Assembly: GCA_015956445.1 (NCBI GenBank)
Contig: WIUZ02000001.1
Location: 3,720,001-3,784,000 of the forward strand
Reading direction: 5' to 3'
DNA length: 64,000 bases
DNA from: Thelephora terrestris
Taxonomy: Eukaryota; Basidiomycota; Agaricomycetes; Thelephorales; Thelephoraceae
Within the stretch, counting starts at the first letter, position 1. Every line of letters starts with the position of its first letter. The position numbers were made by a program, and so were the translations under genes. Below are positions 48,059 through 60,000 of the stretch, piece after piece. The notes beneath the pieces were generated by a model. It ran no database searches, was not told where the DNA came from, and saw nothing but the letters and a program-made list of their open reading frames with translations.

Positions 48059-48985
48059 CTCGCGTTCCTCGTACGAAGACATGGCTCGATGTTGTTCAAA
48101 CATCAGCCACCTGACCTTAGAGATCTTGTAAAAGGACGGCTGGAACACGAAGTCTTGTGCCATATCACCTCTCCCATTCAACAGAAGAATAGGAACGTTG
48201 ATCTTGTGGAAATTGACAACGATGCCCAACCGGCGAGAGTCCCCCCGTGTGTCTGTGACATCAAGTTCCTTGGCACGAGACGCCTATAGCAAAGGTGACA
48301 GTCGAAAATCTCCGCCCTCCTATCGCGAAAGATAGGATCGGGAACCGCGCTGGTTATCTCTTCCGGAGTTAGCTTGACAGTACTCTTGTGCCTGGATTGA
48401 AAAACTTCCAATGCCTTTTGGTACCTGTTTTTATCCTTGAAGCCGTTCTTCAGATCCTCTTGAACTCCTGAGGCGATTCCTTCTCGAGGATTTCGTTGCT
48501 GATGTTCCACAACTCCTTCGAGGGAAGGGAGCCAACCATGACCAGTATACACAGGCCGGCTGGCTTACGCCCGATTACCAACTCAGATATCAACATAATC
48601 GACAAGATTGATGATCTCGCCTGTGAACAGGTCGATGGTGGACCTGCCGTTATCGAGCTGGTCCCAGAAGATGACAGGTCGAGACTTTTGTGGATCTGCT
48701 GACGAGGATGAGGTAGCCGCGAGTCATGCCTGGACCAGTAAGCAAAGGACTGCAAAGGATCGTCAATAAGCGAACAATTTCCGGATGGCGAAAGACCGCA
48801 ATGAAAAGCAAGACGATGAAAAGAGTTTACCTTTGGGAAGGTGAGGCTATCACCCTCGGGAACAGTGTCTTGGAGGACACTACTTACCTCCGCAAATGGC
48901 CACAAGGGGGACGGGTGAGGCCGCCACAAATTCTGTATAGGGTCTCTCCATCAATTGTGAAAGGAATTGTCCCTTCTAGTGGTGC
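48059..48985 (-). pseudogene. proline iminopeptidase-family pseudogene (alpha/beta hydrolase, S33)
   Basis: Pieces of an S33 peptidase follow each other in order but in different frames: 'VPFTIDGETLYRI', 'PVIFWDQLDNGRSTIDLF', 'KPAGLCILVMVGSLPSKELWN', 'LKNGFKDKNRYQKALEVF', and 'INVPILLLNGRGDMAQDF' followed by 'HRAMSSYEERE'. The segment that should carry the GHSWGG nucleophile elbow is missing between 'YVDI' and 'ELVIGRKPAGL', with a stop at the junction. Several frameshifts occur elsewhere. The gene is dead. Confidence 0.82.
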
Positions 48986-49814
48986 GGACTTGTGAGCCTC
49001 GGGGAATTTGTGAGGAAGAGTTAGTTGTGCAACTGACCTGATGTTGGAGGGTGCACTCGACATGATTGTCGTGCTCGTTCAACGTCCAACAGTTAACGTT
49101 GTAGCGTCACCGAAACACCGGTTTTTTTCACGGAGAAAATCGCAGTTAGCCCTGTGGATGCTGTCAACTTGACAACTAACAAGGTCGTGGTTAGCACCAC
49201 AATCCCCCATTGGCAATCTCCGGCGATGTTCCGTAGTCTGCTTAGGGGACGGGTTCTTCTGGAATCGGTTCACTTTGACCACATTCGCCACAAACAGGAA
49301 CGGATACTTTTCCAGACTCCCCACGTACAACGAAACCACTTGTCTGTTAAAAGCGCAGCAGGCGGGGTGGATTCCAAGAAGGGGATCGGGCTGATCCGCC
49401 CCGGGCCCCCGGGCTTCACGCCGGTCCAAGGTCCAGGACCGCCATGACGCTTGTGAAGCGGGTTCACCGATCACCCAGTTGATTCCCACACTGACTTCGA
49501 AACGCTCTGAACCCGTGGACCGTGTGTACGTCGAGAAATTCCCGCCAGAACAATCAGCAGTTCCTCTCGGTCGTAACTATCAAGCGATTGATATCCGGAC
49601 CCATGAATGAGCAGGCATGATACTTCTCCAGTGCTTTGTAAGCACTCCAGGCGGCCGCGTGAGAGATAAGGAATATGTTAGTACAGCATTCAAAGCGGAA
49701 CTCTGCCCAGAAGGATGTTCAGTTTGTAAGGCCCCGGGAATACAGTGAAAGTTCTCACCTTAAGTAAATATTTGAAGCATCCGCGTATCACTATAAGGAC
49801 ATGTACCCACGGTC
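48986..49814. other. gene-free stretch
   Basis: Nothing recognised between the dead peptidase and the TEL2 stop. It marks the right edge of the accessory region. Confidence 0.4.
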
Positions 49815-52800
49815 TCACCGCATGTCGACCATTGATCTCCCCCACCGCTCCGAAATCTCCTGTACCTTCAACACCACACCCGCAGCACCCCGCTGGAGCC
49901 TTACTTCTTGCGCACCACCGCTTCCTGCGACGCGCAAGCCCCGCTCCAACCAACTCAATAGGTTCCCAGCCCATTCGCCCGCACTCAGCACCAGTCGCGT
50001 GTGTTCGAGCCCTAAAGACTTCCCTCCATCGAGATCCAAACATCCATCAAGGACGACCAAAGCCAACTCGAGCGAAGCGGCAAGAACCGAGGCTTCCTTG
50101 TCCCTACTTGTAGTTGCTGGTCCCCATTCGGCTTTTAGCGCAGGGTCTACGTCATCCTCGCCGTCGTCCGCCTGTGAGACCGGCCTTGTCCCCAACGTGA
50201 TGGCCAATTCCAGACTGTCCGGGGCAATGAGTGCTAGCCACTGCGGTGCGTTCCGCCCCGCGTGAGCCAGCACCGCTAGAGTGCTGATGAACTGAGCTAA
50301 GACAATGGGGTTCAACACTAGTCCGGTGCCAGAGCCTCGGTAGCGGTAAAGTGGGTCCGACTGATGGGAGAGACGTTCTTCGCGAGTCTGTTCATCTCTG
50401 AAGAAGATCCAGAACTGGTTAATCAAAGGACATATAAAATATTCCGCTGCGACGTCAGTGAACCTCGCTGCTGGGGGTCCGTAACCGGGTGAAGTGGTGT
50501 AAAAAGCTTCTGAGCAAGGATCGGATACGATGGGATTATCGACGACTGTAATCTTCGCCGGCTTTTGCAGCCGAAGTTGACGTTCTCGAGTGAAGGACAG
50601 AGGTGCCTTACTGGTAGCATCATCCTTCGCCTTTTCGATAGCGCCCTGGCTGATATCGGTCAACAACGCTTGAACGGGCCCCTCGGCTATCAGCTTTTGA
50701 TGCATCACCGCTGGGAGTCTTTTCGAGGGGAAGGAAATACGTGACGGTACGACCTTCGGTGGTGGGACCGGCAGAGAAGCCAATTCTCTCGCCCCAAGTG
50801 CGAGAGCCGTCAGCATGACGAATCTCTGGTCGATGGAATACTGGTTCTTGAAGAATTCCTCAATAAGACAACTGTGGATGCGAGTCGGCTTCGCGCATTA
50901 CGGTTGGCGCGGCGTGGTGTACATACGGAGCAGACCTTCGAGGACAGCACGCAACTAACGCTGTGACTATGCCCTGTCGCTTCGCCGAGAATTCATCCAG
51001 ATCGTACGAATTCTGTAGCCCAATAAATGCGTAAACGAGGTTCACAGCGTTCTCCTCTGTTGCATTCGATATGAGTTGAGTCTCGCCTTTGGATGCACCA
51101 CCTACCGAGTTCCATTCCAAAGTTCCTCTTCCTTCTAATCAGCTCTTCACCGCAGTTCAACGCCATCTCGATCTTATCCGGCTCATCATTCTCCTCGGAT
51201 TTTAGTCCCGCATTAGTGCTCCTCACGAGTTCACCGAGTTGGGTTAAGTAGACCGGCCTAGGAGCCTTCTTCACCCCAACGTTCAGCGTAGGATCTCTCT
51301 CGATCTCCTCTAACGCTGAAGGTGTCGGAGACGGTGCGCGGTCAGAGTTCTCTTCCGAAGCATACCCTCGTAAGGATTCATCGTCAGAGTCGGGCTCCGG
51401 AGCATCTCCCGGATAGATCGTATTGTTAGAGCTCGCAGGGCCGGAAGGTTTCGCTTTCGCAGAGGCCTGTGTCTCCCGTATTGTGGGCTTTTGCTCCTCC
51501 CCAAGCAACAGTTCGGTATCCTCAGCGTCGATATCCCGCTCCTTGATAAGGTCTCGCAGGGACCGGGCCCAAGTCCTTTCAGCATCATGCCCTTCCCAAT
51601 CCTCGAAATCGAGTTTCTTCCCAGCTAGGGTGGCGACTACTTCCGCGACAAGCATCCCGCATCTGCGGATGGCTGGGTCCAGGTGTTTAATGTACGTCCC
51701 GATGGCGGAGATGAACGTCGGCGACAACGCGAGTTTATTCGCAGATGAAGGGGAGTACGAAAGGAGGACTAGGAATAAGGTGGTAATGTCTAGGGTAAAT
51801 GTGTCATTGAACCGGAGGCGATGTATGGAATGATAATCACGGTACCCACAATGGTGTTTGGAGAGCAGAGAGTGCTTTACATGGGTAGGAGAGGACCACG
51901 TCTCGAGTACTTGCATCAGGAGAGCCTCCACGGCTACGCATCGTGAGTGTTGCAGCATCCACATAATCTCTAGCACGACTTACTAGATAAATCACTGCAG
52001 CCTTTTGCGGTAAAGGCTGCCCAGCAAGCTAGAATGCGAGCCTTTCCTTCGCCGAAATCCCTATTTTGTGATACTCCGAGGACTATATCCCACAAGTCCC
52101 GGTTCTCCGGAGAGAGATCTCCTAGGATGACTCTGAGCAACGTGGCCTCTGACTTTACAATGTTCCTAGTGGGTGAACTCGAGCTCAAAGGAGGGAAATC
52201 CCGCGTCGAAGAAAACAAAGAAACGAAGATAGACTGGAGGACGCCGGAAGACGGAATACTGCCAAGGATTTGTTGCCATACGGTCTGATACTGGAGGGAA
52301 TCCATGTGTTGTTGTACTTTAGACAGGCAAACGGCAAAAAAGGACGGTTGCGAAGGGCTGAATGAGGTAGTTGAGGGGAATGCACCGATGTTCACGAGTT
52401 TTGCAAGTAGGTAAGAGACTGCCTGCGTTCGCTCTACAATCGGGTCAGGCAGAGACCGCGAGTCAGGATTCGAAGAACTTGCCTTCCGAAATAGAACCGA
52501 GTGAGCTCAGCGCCCAAACAATCGCTTCGGTATGTGAACACAGCTCGGCAACGTAAGCGTCATAGCGGAGATTTCCTGGGACAGAGTGTTCGTGTCCACA
52601 AAAATTGGCAACCTTCGTGGGGACTGAGATCACTGTCCGAACGCAATCTTCCCAACGGATTGCAGCGATATTTTGAGGGTTCGAGTCGAATAAACAGTCA
52701 AAGAGAATTTGAATGTGATAAGAGCTTGCTAGCCGGGAGAGATATTGGATGGAGAAGGTGTTGAACGGGATGGACAGGATGGTGGTGTATGCCTCCAAAG

Positions 52801-53116
52801 CCGTTCGAATTGCATTCTGCGAGGTGGGAGATTTTGGACAGAGAAATTGATCTGCAATTTCTATCACGTTTGACTCACGCAATGCACTATCCCATGAGGG
52901 GAGTATGCTCTGGAGTAGTGCTCTCTGGATTACAGGAAGATGTTTTGGAATATTGAACGATCCCTTCGGTAGCTTTTCCGATACATGGTTCTGAAATCGC
53001 GTTTGCAAAAGTCCGATGGATTCGAGTGGTCGGGCGAGCAAATTCAAGAGAGTTTCGAGGTCGGAGATGGGAGATTGAAGAGAGTCGAGGATGTGTTTGA
53101 CGTCGTCTTGGGCCAT
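49815..53116 (-). CDS. TEL2: telomere-length regulator TEL2/TELO2
   Basis: Six exons (53116-52483, 52433-51984, 51933-51850, 51789-51106, 51056-50927, 50871-49815) give 1012 aa, the usual size. It is an alpha-solenoid HEAT-type protein of the TTT complex that helps Hsp90 mature PIKK kinases such as TOR, ATM and ATR. The best marker is the conserved Tel2 domain: 'YLTQLGELVR' followed by 'KIEMALNCGEELIRRKRNFG' and then 'AFIGLQNSYDLDEF', 'EEFFKNQYSIDQRFVMLTALALGARELA'. An acidic disordered insert precedes the domain. Its first intron begins with GC. The third intron (51849-51790, 60 nt) is stop-free and a multiple of three, so retention would insert 20 residues. Confidence 0.92.
52434..52482 (-). 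other. inferred GC-AG intron in TEL2
   Basis: 5' site GAAG|GCAAGT, 3' site ATTGTAG, with branch-like CCTGACC. It joins 'GSISE' to 'RTQAVSYLL' in phase 1; the nearby GT cannot preserve the frame. Confidence 0.7.
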
Positions 53117-53148
53117 GACGTTGTTTCTTCTGTTCTTCGATCACGAGG
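53117..53148. promoter_or_regulatory. 32-bp gap between divergent start codons
   Basis: TEL2 (-) and the 174-aa membrane protein (+) begin 32 bp apart. Each gene's leader or core promoter must lie inside the other's first exon or this tiny, TTC-rich spacer. Confidence 0.6.
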
Positions 53149-53843
53149 ATGTCTACACCTGATTCCACCCATTTATCGCGCAGTGAAGTCCATGCGGCAG
53201 ACATCGAGTTCTTCGTGCGGCGGGGGATGACAAAGGGCTACCAGGCTATGTCGCTCGTGACTCCTCCCCTTTACACCATCTTCATTCTCACGCGGCGGGG
53301 TCGCGGTTCATGGCATTTGAGCCGTCTCCTCAGGGCGACCTGGGTAGGGGGCGCGGTTGGTATGTGCCGGTGTGGTTGAGTTCCTTGCTACCGAACTCCG
53401 GTTGACTCTTCGCCATAGGTCTGGTGGCTGGGGGTGGATTCGAGTATATTAGAACCGCGCATAGTGACGAAGCGGCAGCCCGAAACCGCAGGAACCGGGC
53501 GAGTTACGACGTGCGTTAGCTCCGGACCTTGGTCCTGATAAAGCTGACACCTTCCCCCAGACGGCTTCCATCCGGGCTGACGACCATGCGACCATCGGTT
53601 CTATTCTCTTCGCAATGTTGACGCCAGCGTTTTTCTGGAAGCAGGCCAACGTGGCCAACCGTGAGTAACCGGTTCTGACCCGCGTTGTTCGCTCCCGATG
53701 TGATACCGGATCTCTTTCTAGTGATTTTGGGCGGAGCAGGATTGGGGACCGGGGCAGGATTGTTCTATCACTGGGGCAGGTCACTCTCTGGTGACCATCC
53801 TCCACGAACAATGCCGAGACCGGAATCGAGTGGTCCTTTATGA
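53149..53843 (+). CDS. conserved basidiomycete membrane protein, 174 aa
   Basis: Four exons (53149-53359, 53419-53510, 53561-53660, 53722-53843) give 174 aa. It has an N-terminal moderately hydrophobic segment ('SLVTPPLYTIFILTRRGRG'), a Gly-rich helix ('VGGAVGLVAGGGFEYIR'), a charged loop ('RNRRNRASYD'), then two more hydrophobic segments ('ATIGSILFAMLTPAFFW' and 'LILGGAGLGTGAGLFYHWG'). No enzymatic motif. The pattern recurs as an uncharacterised protein in Agaricomycetes; the Gly-zipper-like helices would suit a mitochondrial or ER membrane location (inference). Confidence 0.75.
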
Positions 53844-54434
53844 TGCCGCGAGCAAAGCGCATGTATTGCATATCTACTGATTGATGTAGGGTAAACAGCT
53901 TGGCATGCAATCCAGGGCCTGGAAACAAGGGACGTCTGGCGGCTGTTGGGACGTCGACGGTCGGGTAGACGTCGAACGGAACCAACGTCGGAAGCACACA
54001 CGAGAATTCGCGTACATATTGAGGTCCGAGACGGCGTCTATGGGTCAGCTGAGGTCCATGGACCATTTCCATCAACACCGATCACATGTAAGTCGGTCTG
54101 TGGACCGCTTATTGGGGAAATTCTCGGACCTTGTGATCATCATTCTTGATGCTTCTGTTCTGAACCGAACGCCGATGGTTGTCGGGGATATTGTGCTACG
54201 GAATTGCGGGGAAATAATGAGTTCCTCTCACTTCCGGGCTTTCTCCATTCCTTGCCTACGTCTTTCATCGACCACGGCCCTAGCGAGTATCCCCTCTCTT
54301 CCCTGGGGCCTCCTTCCTGTCCTTCCCGATATCTAAGTCTCTGCTGGGCATCCACTCGCTATACCCTGCAATATACCCCAAGTCTGCAAGCGAAACCATC
54401 GCTCGTTCAACGCACTCCTGTCCTTTCTCGCAAA
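53844..54434. other. intergenic, nothing seen
   Basis: Upstream region of the GH13 gene. The last ~100 bp are pyrimidine-rich, as in many fungal promoters. No ORF is supported. Confidence 0.4.
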
Positions 54435-56643
54435 ATGTTCTTCCTTCCCTCTCTTTTGATTTCGCTGGCTTTCATTCGCGCGACCACCGCCGCTACTGCG
54501 GCGGATTGGAGATCACGTTCCATATACCAGTGTGTATCCACTATCATTACCGTGATTCGACCGCTCTGACGAGCCCCCAAAGACTCATCACCGACCGTTA
54601 CGCACTTCCAGCTGGTGCGGACCCAACCGCTTGCAAAACCCAGGACCAGACCTGGTAATTCTTCTTCCTGTCTCCATTGAGCTGCTTTTCATTTCCCAAA
54701 GGTGTGGCGGAACTTGGAATACTATCCGAGAAAACCTCGACTACATCCAGAACGCAGGCTTCACCGCGATCTGGATCAGTCCCGTGAATCAGAATTATCA
54801 AGGTCCTCGAACTGCCTACGGCGACCCGTACCATGGTAAGCTGTCGCATCCCCCGTGAACCCACCGTACTCACCTTACCGTTCGTTAGGGTACTGGATCC
54901 AGGACGCGAGTCAATTGAACTCCCATTTTGGTACCTCCGACGACCTCAAAAATCTTTCCGCGGAGGTTCACCGTAGAAACATGTGAGTCTCCCGGTTCTC
55001 CACGTTTCTTGGGCTTACGCCACTGGTGCATACAAGGTATCTAATGGTCGACGTCGTTGTGAATAACGTCATGTCCACCTCTATCAACCCGGATTATTCC
55101 CAGTACATGTTCAAAAATAAGGTTTGCGGAACAGACACGCCTGCTCCTTCCCGTTCTCCCTCGTTGATGTATATCCCATAGTCTCAGTACCACACGTATT
55201 GTCCTGTTGTTTGGGGTGATCGGCAGAGCGAGATGAACTGCTGGTTGGGTGATACGGTAGTCCCGCTCCCAGATTTAAACACACAGGACGCACAAGTTCA
55301 AGCTCAGTACGGGGACTGGATCAAGAATCTCGTCCAGGAATATTCTATCGACGGTCTTCGCATTGACGGTGAGAGACTTGCCCTCCTGTTCTTTCCCCTT
55401 CAACCTCAACGGTGTCGTTTCTCAGCTGCCAAACACGTGAACAGTAATTTCTGGGGCCCGTTTTGTTCCAGTGCTGGGGTTTTCTGTATGGGTGAAGTCT
55501 TCGGAGACGACATCAGTCTTGCGGCGCAATACACGGCTCCCGGCACACTGGACTCCATTCTCAATTACCCCATATACGACGCTCTTGTCGAGGCGTTCCA
55601 GATTCCCGGTCCCACCAATACTTCTGGGCTGGCCCTGGTCCATGACGCCATGAAGAATGGCCTCAGCGACGTCACAGTATTGGGCAACTTTTTGGAGAAC
55701 CAAGATCTCCCTCGCTGGCATAACCTTTCCGTTGATCCCCAGAGTTTATAGTATGTCGGCCTCATTGTTCCGTGGTATGAGATAGTCGCGTGACTAGCTT
55801 CTTTAACTTCAGTAACGCCATGGTCTTCAACTTCATGTCTGATGGCATTCCCATTGTCTACTATGGGCAAGAACAGCTGTTCTCTGGTGGTACTGATCCT
55901 GTGAGTTCGCCCACGCCAACTTCCCGGAATTGCATTCTAACGGACACTTAACTTAGCTGAACCGAGAACCGTTGTGGCCTTCTGGGTACCAGAACACGAC
56001 GGCGTACCAGATCATCACTACGCTCAACAAGGTGCGGGTCGGATCAAAGCCTGAATTATGCTCTTCGCAACTTGCTAAATTCTATGCAGTTTCGTAACTA
56101 CATGATTCGGAGTTCCCCTGACTGGCTCATGTCTCCTTCCGAGGTCATCTCTACCTCTCCCGCTGGAATTTCCCTCTTGAAAGGAAACGTAGTGTCTGTC
56201 ATGACAACTATCGGTTCTCCTGTGAGTATTTCCCGATACGCGACTGGCCAGTCGTTGACCCCGGACCCAGCCTCAGAACATCAGCATGGGAGTCTATACC
56301 CCATTCGCCCGCGGCACAGCACTCACTGAGTAATTCTGCGTGCTCTTTTTGTCTTCCTTCTTTAGCTGACGCCCCGGACAGTATTCTCTCGTGCACACAA
56401 CTTGTCATCGGTTCAAATCAAACGGTCGCCGTAGATTACGCTCTCGGGGGTCACCCATCGGTTCTCATCCCCTCACAACTGATGAATGGTTCTGGATTAT
56501 GTGGGTACAGTGCCAATGTCTCGACCAACGCGCAAGGCAAAAATGTCAACCACAATGGCGCTTCCGCAATCACCCCTCAGTACAGTTCCGCTTTCATTGC
56601 CTTCTTTGCATTGTTGTTTGGCCTTGTGTCGTTGTCGTTGTAA
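54435..56643 (+). CDS. GPI-type GH13 alpha-amylase/alpha-glucanotransferase, AgtA-like
   Basis: Twelve exons: 54435-54529, 54583-54654, 54702-54835, 54889-54982, 55037-55121, 55182-55368, 55426-55750, 55813-55900, 55957-56031, 56090-56221, 56271-56329 and 56382-56643, giving 535 aa. A signal peptide, GH13 barrel, beta domain and a hydrophobic C-terminus ('[16 protein letters not shown]') fit a GPI-anchored wall enzyme. Catalytic residues are present: GLRIDAAKH (nucleophile Asp ~222), GEVFG (acid/base Glu ~246) and the transition-state Asp in ENQD (~316). Both usually invariant substrate-binding histidines are replaced: DVVVNN instead of NH in region I (~142), and ENQD instead of ENHD in region IV (~315). 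The same two changes are known in Aspergillus AgtA/AgtB, which transfer alpha-glucan chains rather than hydrolyse starch. A role in wall alpha-glucan is therefore inferred. Confidence 0.9.
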
Positions 56644-57034
56644 CCTATCTTTTGTCTGCTTCCTTACCAGTCGCATAGTCTAGCATGTACTATCACTTAG
56701 CCCTTCCAGGAATCAGCCTGAGGGAACCGTTTAATACCCCACCAACGCGCTTATCGCACCCGCCACAGAAATTGAAACTCAGACCGAAAAATGCCACGTG
56801 GGGCAACACCGCGGACTGGAGATTGCCGTAGCCGGATTTGGCTGCACCTTGAATCTTGGGCAGGTTTTGAGGAGGAGGGATCATCGAGACTCTCGTCCTA
56901 CGAACGGAACCTTTCCACCCAACCTTTTTCTAGCCCATCCACACGAAATTATCACGAAAACGGCTTCCAGTGCAGGCGTGACTACTCGTCGCGCGGAGAC
57001 GGCCAGCACTCGGGCACGAACTCCCGGTGGTACA
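56644..57034. other. NOT1 upstream region
   Basis: The frame of NOT1 exon 1 is open back to about 56798, but upstream residues do not look like the NOT1 N-terminus, so I start the gene at the ATG 57035. No other feature was seen. Confidence 0.4.
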
Positions 57035-60000
57035 ATGGACAACACTGCGCCCAATCCCAATATACACACCATTGTCAAGGCCCAGATCGTGTTTCTCCTC
57101 TCCACCCTCACCGAGGATAATTTCGACTTCAATCAAAACCAAATACACACGGTGCGCGCTCCAGATCCTTCGCTGTTATCCCCTCTCCAACATCCAAGAA
57201 CGCATCACTGACGTGTTTCCTCCGCGTTCGCCACCGTTATCTCCTACGTACAATCGAAACATCTCGCCACAGCTAGCGGAGCAGCACGGTGTTGGCACTT
57301 ATCTCCACTTCATTCGGAGGCTCATAGTCCATTCCCAAGGTCGGCTCGCCGCGAACGTCACCTTCGATAACTCGACTGCGCTCACTTTCCAATTACTCGT
57401 GCAAGAGACTCAGAGACTCGCTCGCGATCCCTACCTCGCTGACCGCTTCAGGGAGAGCGTCGATAAGGGTGAAGGGGATGTGTTTAGGAACTTTGATCTC
57501 AACCGATTCGTGGATCGTGTGGGTTTGCGCCCACTGGAGCAGTTGATTCTCGCTTCCTCCTTTGTGTCATCTTCCGCCCAACTATCTAGGAAAGAGCTCG
57601 AGGGTCAAGCCGCGGAGATCATTCGAATCGAATTTGAGGATGCCGCCCTCAGCTTGTGCCAGCAGGTGTCGTTTGAACATGGGGACCTGAGCCCGTCCCA
57701 GTTAGCCAAGCTGATGGAAAATCTGTTACTCGGGCCCTTGGACGACCCCGTGTTGGATGCTGCTCAGCGGCAAGCACTGATTGTAGCTGCTCAGGCCAAG
57801 TTTGGACCGGATGTTATTTCACCTATCATTCACCGTATTTTCCCCTCCATTTCGTAAGTTTATCGGTGTCTCCTGTTCGCTTTCTCAGCTCACTCCTCCC
57901 ACCAGCCTTCCTCCCGGCTCTACTCTAGTTCAAACGTTGCTTGATTTCGGACCAGACATCACCAGTGATATTGACTCCGTTCACGCATTGATGGAGAGGT
58001 TCGGCATCTCAGCCGAGAACCCGCCAACGGCTGCCCATGCGATGGAAATCATCTCCTCTCTGTCGCGTGCTGCGGTGGAAGGGCGCACGCTCTGTGATGT
58101 AAACGTATTCATGACGACATTCACGAGCTTCGTACGTGTACCGCACCTACTCCTTCGTATACCAAAACACTGACAATGCATCCCAGAACGTTGACCTGGA
58201 TTGGGCTGGGATGATTAGATCCTTCGACCTTCCTGACCGGTCTGGTGTTGACACGCCTACGCTGAAGCTTTTGATCGCTATCTTGCTCTCTTGTCCTGCT
58301 ACTGCAAACCCACACGCTGTCACCGGTTTCTGGCAAGAGTGGTCGAATCCCCTGTACCAGCTGAGGCTCCTGGATGCGCTCCTGTCTCTTCCAGCGGATA
58401 CATTCAGCTTCGTTGTCCTTCCCGGACGGAAGATTGTGACTGTGGACGATGTTTCTGGTGCGAGCCCGACCATCAAGTCCTTGGCCGCCAACGTACAGGG
58501 TCATACATGGAACTCTTTGGACCTCTTCGAGGTGCTCGTCAAGCTGGCAGGCTCCGACTCCCAGGATATTCGCGCCTGTGTCAGGGATATGCTCGACAAG
58601 GCCGTCAGGATTAGTGCTGAGCTAGTTCATATGGGCTTATTGCAAGTTCCGGTATGTGACAGATATCTCAATCGCGTATCCCGGATTCCTGATACCAGAA
58701 TCAGCAAGAACCCTGGAACGATATCCGACTTGAGTACACTCAAAGATTGCTTGCCATGTTCCTTGGAGGGCACCCCAATCACCAGCTCGTCTTCATGAGA
58801 ATATGGCAGATCAAGCCGTCGTATCTGACCAACGCTTTCCGCGATTTCTACGAGGAAAACCCCCTTAACATCACCAGAATTCTCGACGTTGCTCAGGACC
58901 TCAAAGTCAGCTCGCACCCGCTAACGAATCGCAGCCTGTTTCAGTACGAAGTTCAGATCCTGGACTCATTATTGGAGGTTCGACCGTTCACATTTGCATT
59001 GGACGTGGCCTCTTTGGCTTCTCGGAGGGAGTACTTGAACTTGGACAAGTGGCTTGCCGATAACATTGCCACGCATGGAGCAGAGTTCCTTCATGCGGTT
59101 ATCACTTTCCTGGACCTTAAGACGGACAGTGAGAAGGCCACCCGTGTTTCTGATCCTGCGGTGGATCACCGGACGATGCCACTTAACCCGCAGACGATTG
59201 CCATCTTCCTTCGGGTCCTGCGAAACAGGCAAGTAAACTATTCGTTCGATGGTGCTACACTTTACTCATGCTAGCCTGGATAGCTCGAGCATTATGAACG
59301 AATCAGACGTCGATTACTGCCTCGAAGTCAGGAACGCGTGCCTCCAGATCCACCCTAGGCTCATGAACCTCATCCCTGGTCACGAGGCCGAACCTGGTTT
59401 CTCGGTTGTCAGCTATACCGCAGAAATCGAGGCCGAAGTGGATAGCATCTACAAGCAAATGTACGACGAACAGATCACCATCGATGACGTCATCTCCTTG
59501 TTGCAAAGGACCAAGACTTCTTCCTCTACTCATGACCACGAAATCTTCTCTTGCATGTTACACTTCTTGTTCGACGAGTACAAGTTCTTCCAGTCCTTCT
59601 ACCCTGCGCGAGAGTTGATCATGACTGGCTACCTCTTTGGTTCTATTGTCCAACACAGGCTCGTCGAGTTCATCCCCCTCGGAATCGCTATCCGCTACGT
59701 CTTAGATGCGTTAAACTGCCCCCCTGAAACCAACCTTTTTAAGTTCGGAATCGAGGCCCTCTCGCGTTTCGAATCTCGACTCTCCGAATGGCAACCTCTT
59801 TGTCAAGCCCTCCTCAAAATCCCCCACCTCCATGCCACTCATCTGGACCTTGTCGCTCGTATCCAACGTGCTGTTGCCACAGGAGACCAAACTGCCTCTG
59901 CGACAGAATTGGGCCTGGGCGGCTTGCCCTCTGTCGACGCTCCCCCCATCTTCACCGCTATCCACTCAGACAGGCTAGAAGGAGAGACGGAGAAGCCCCC

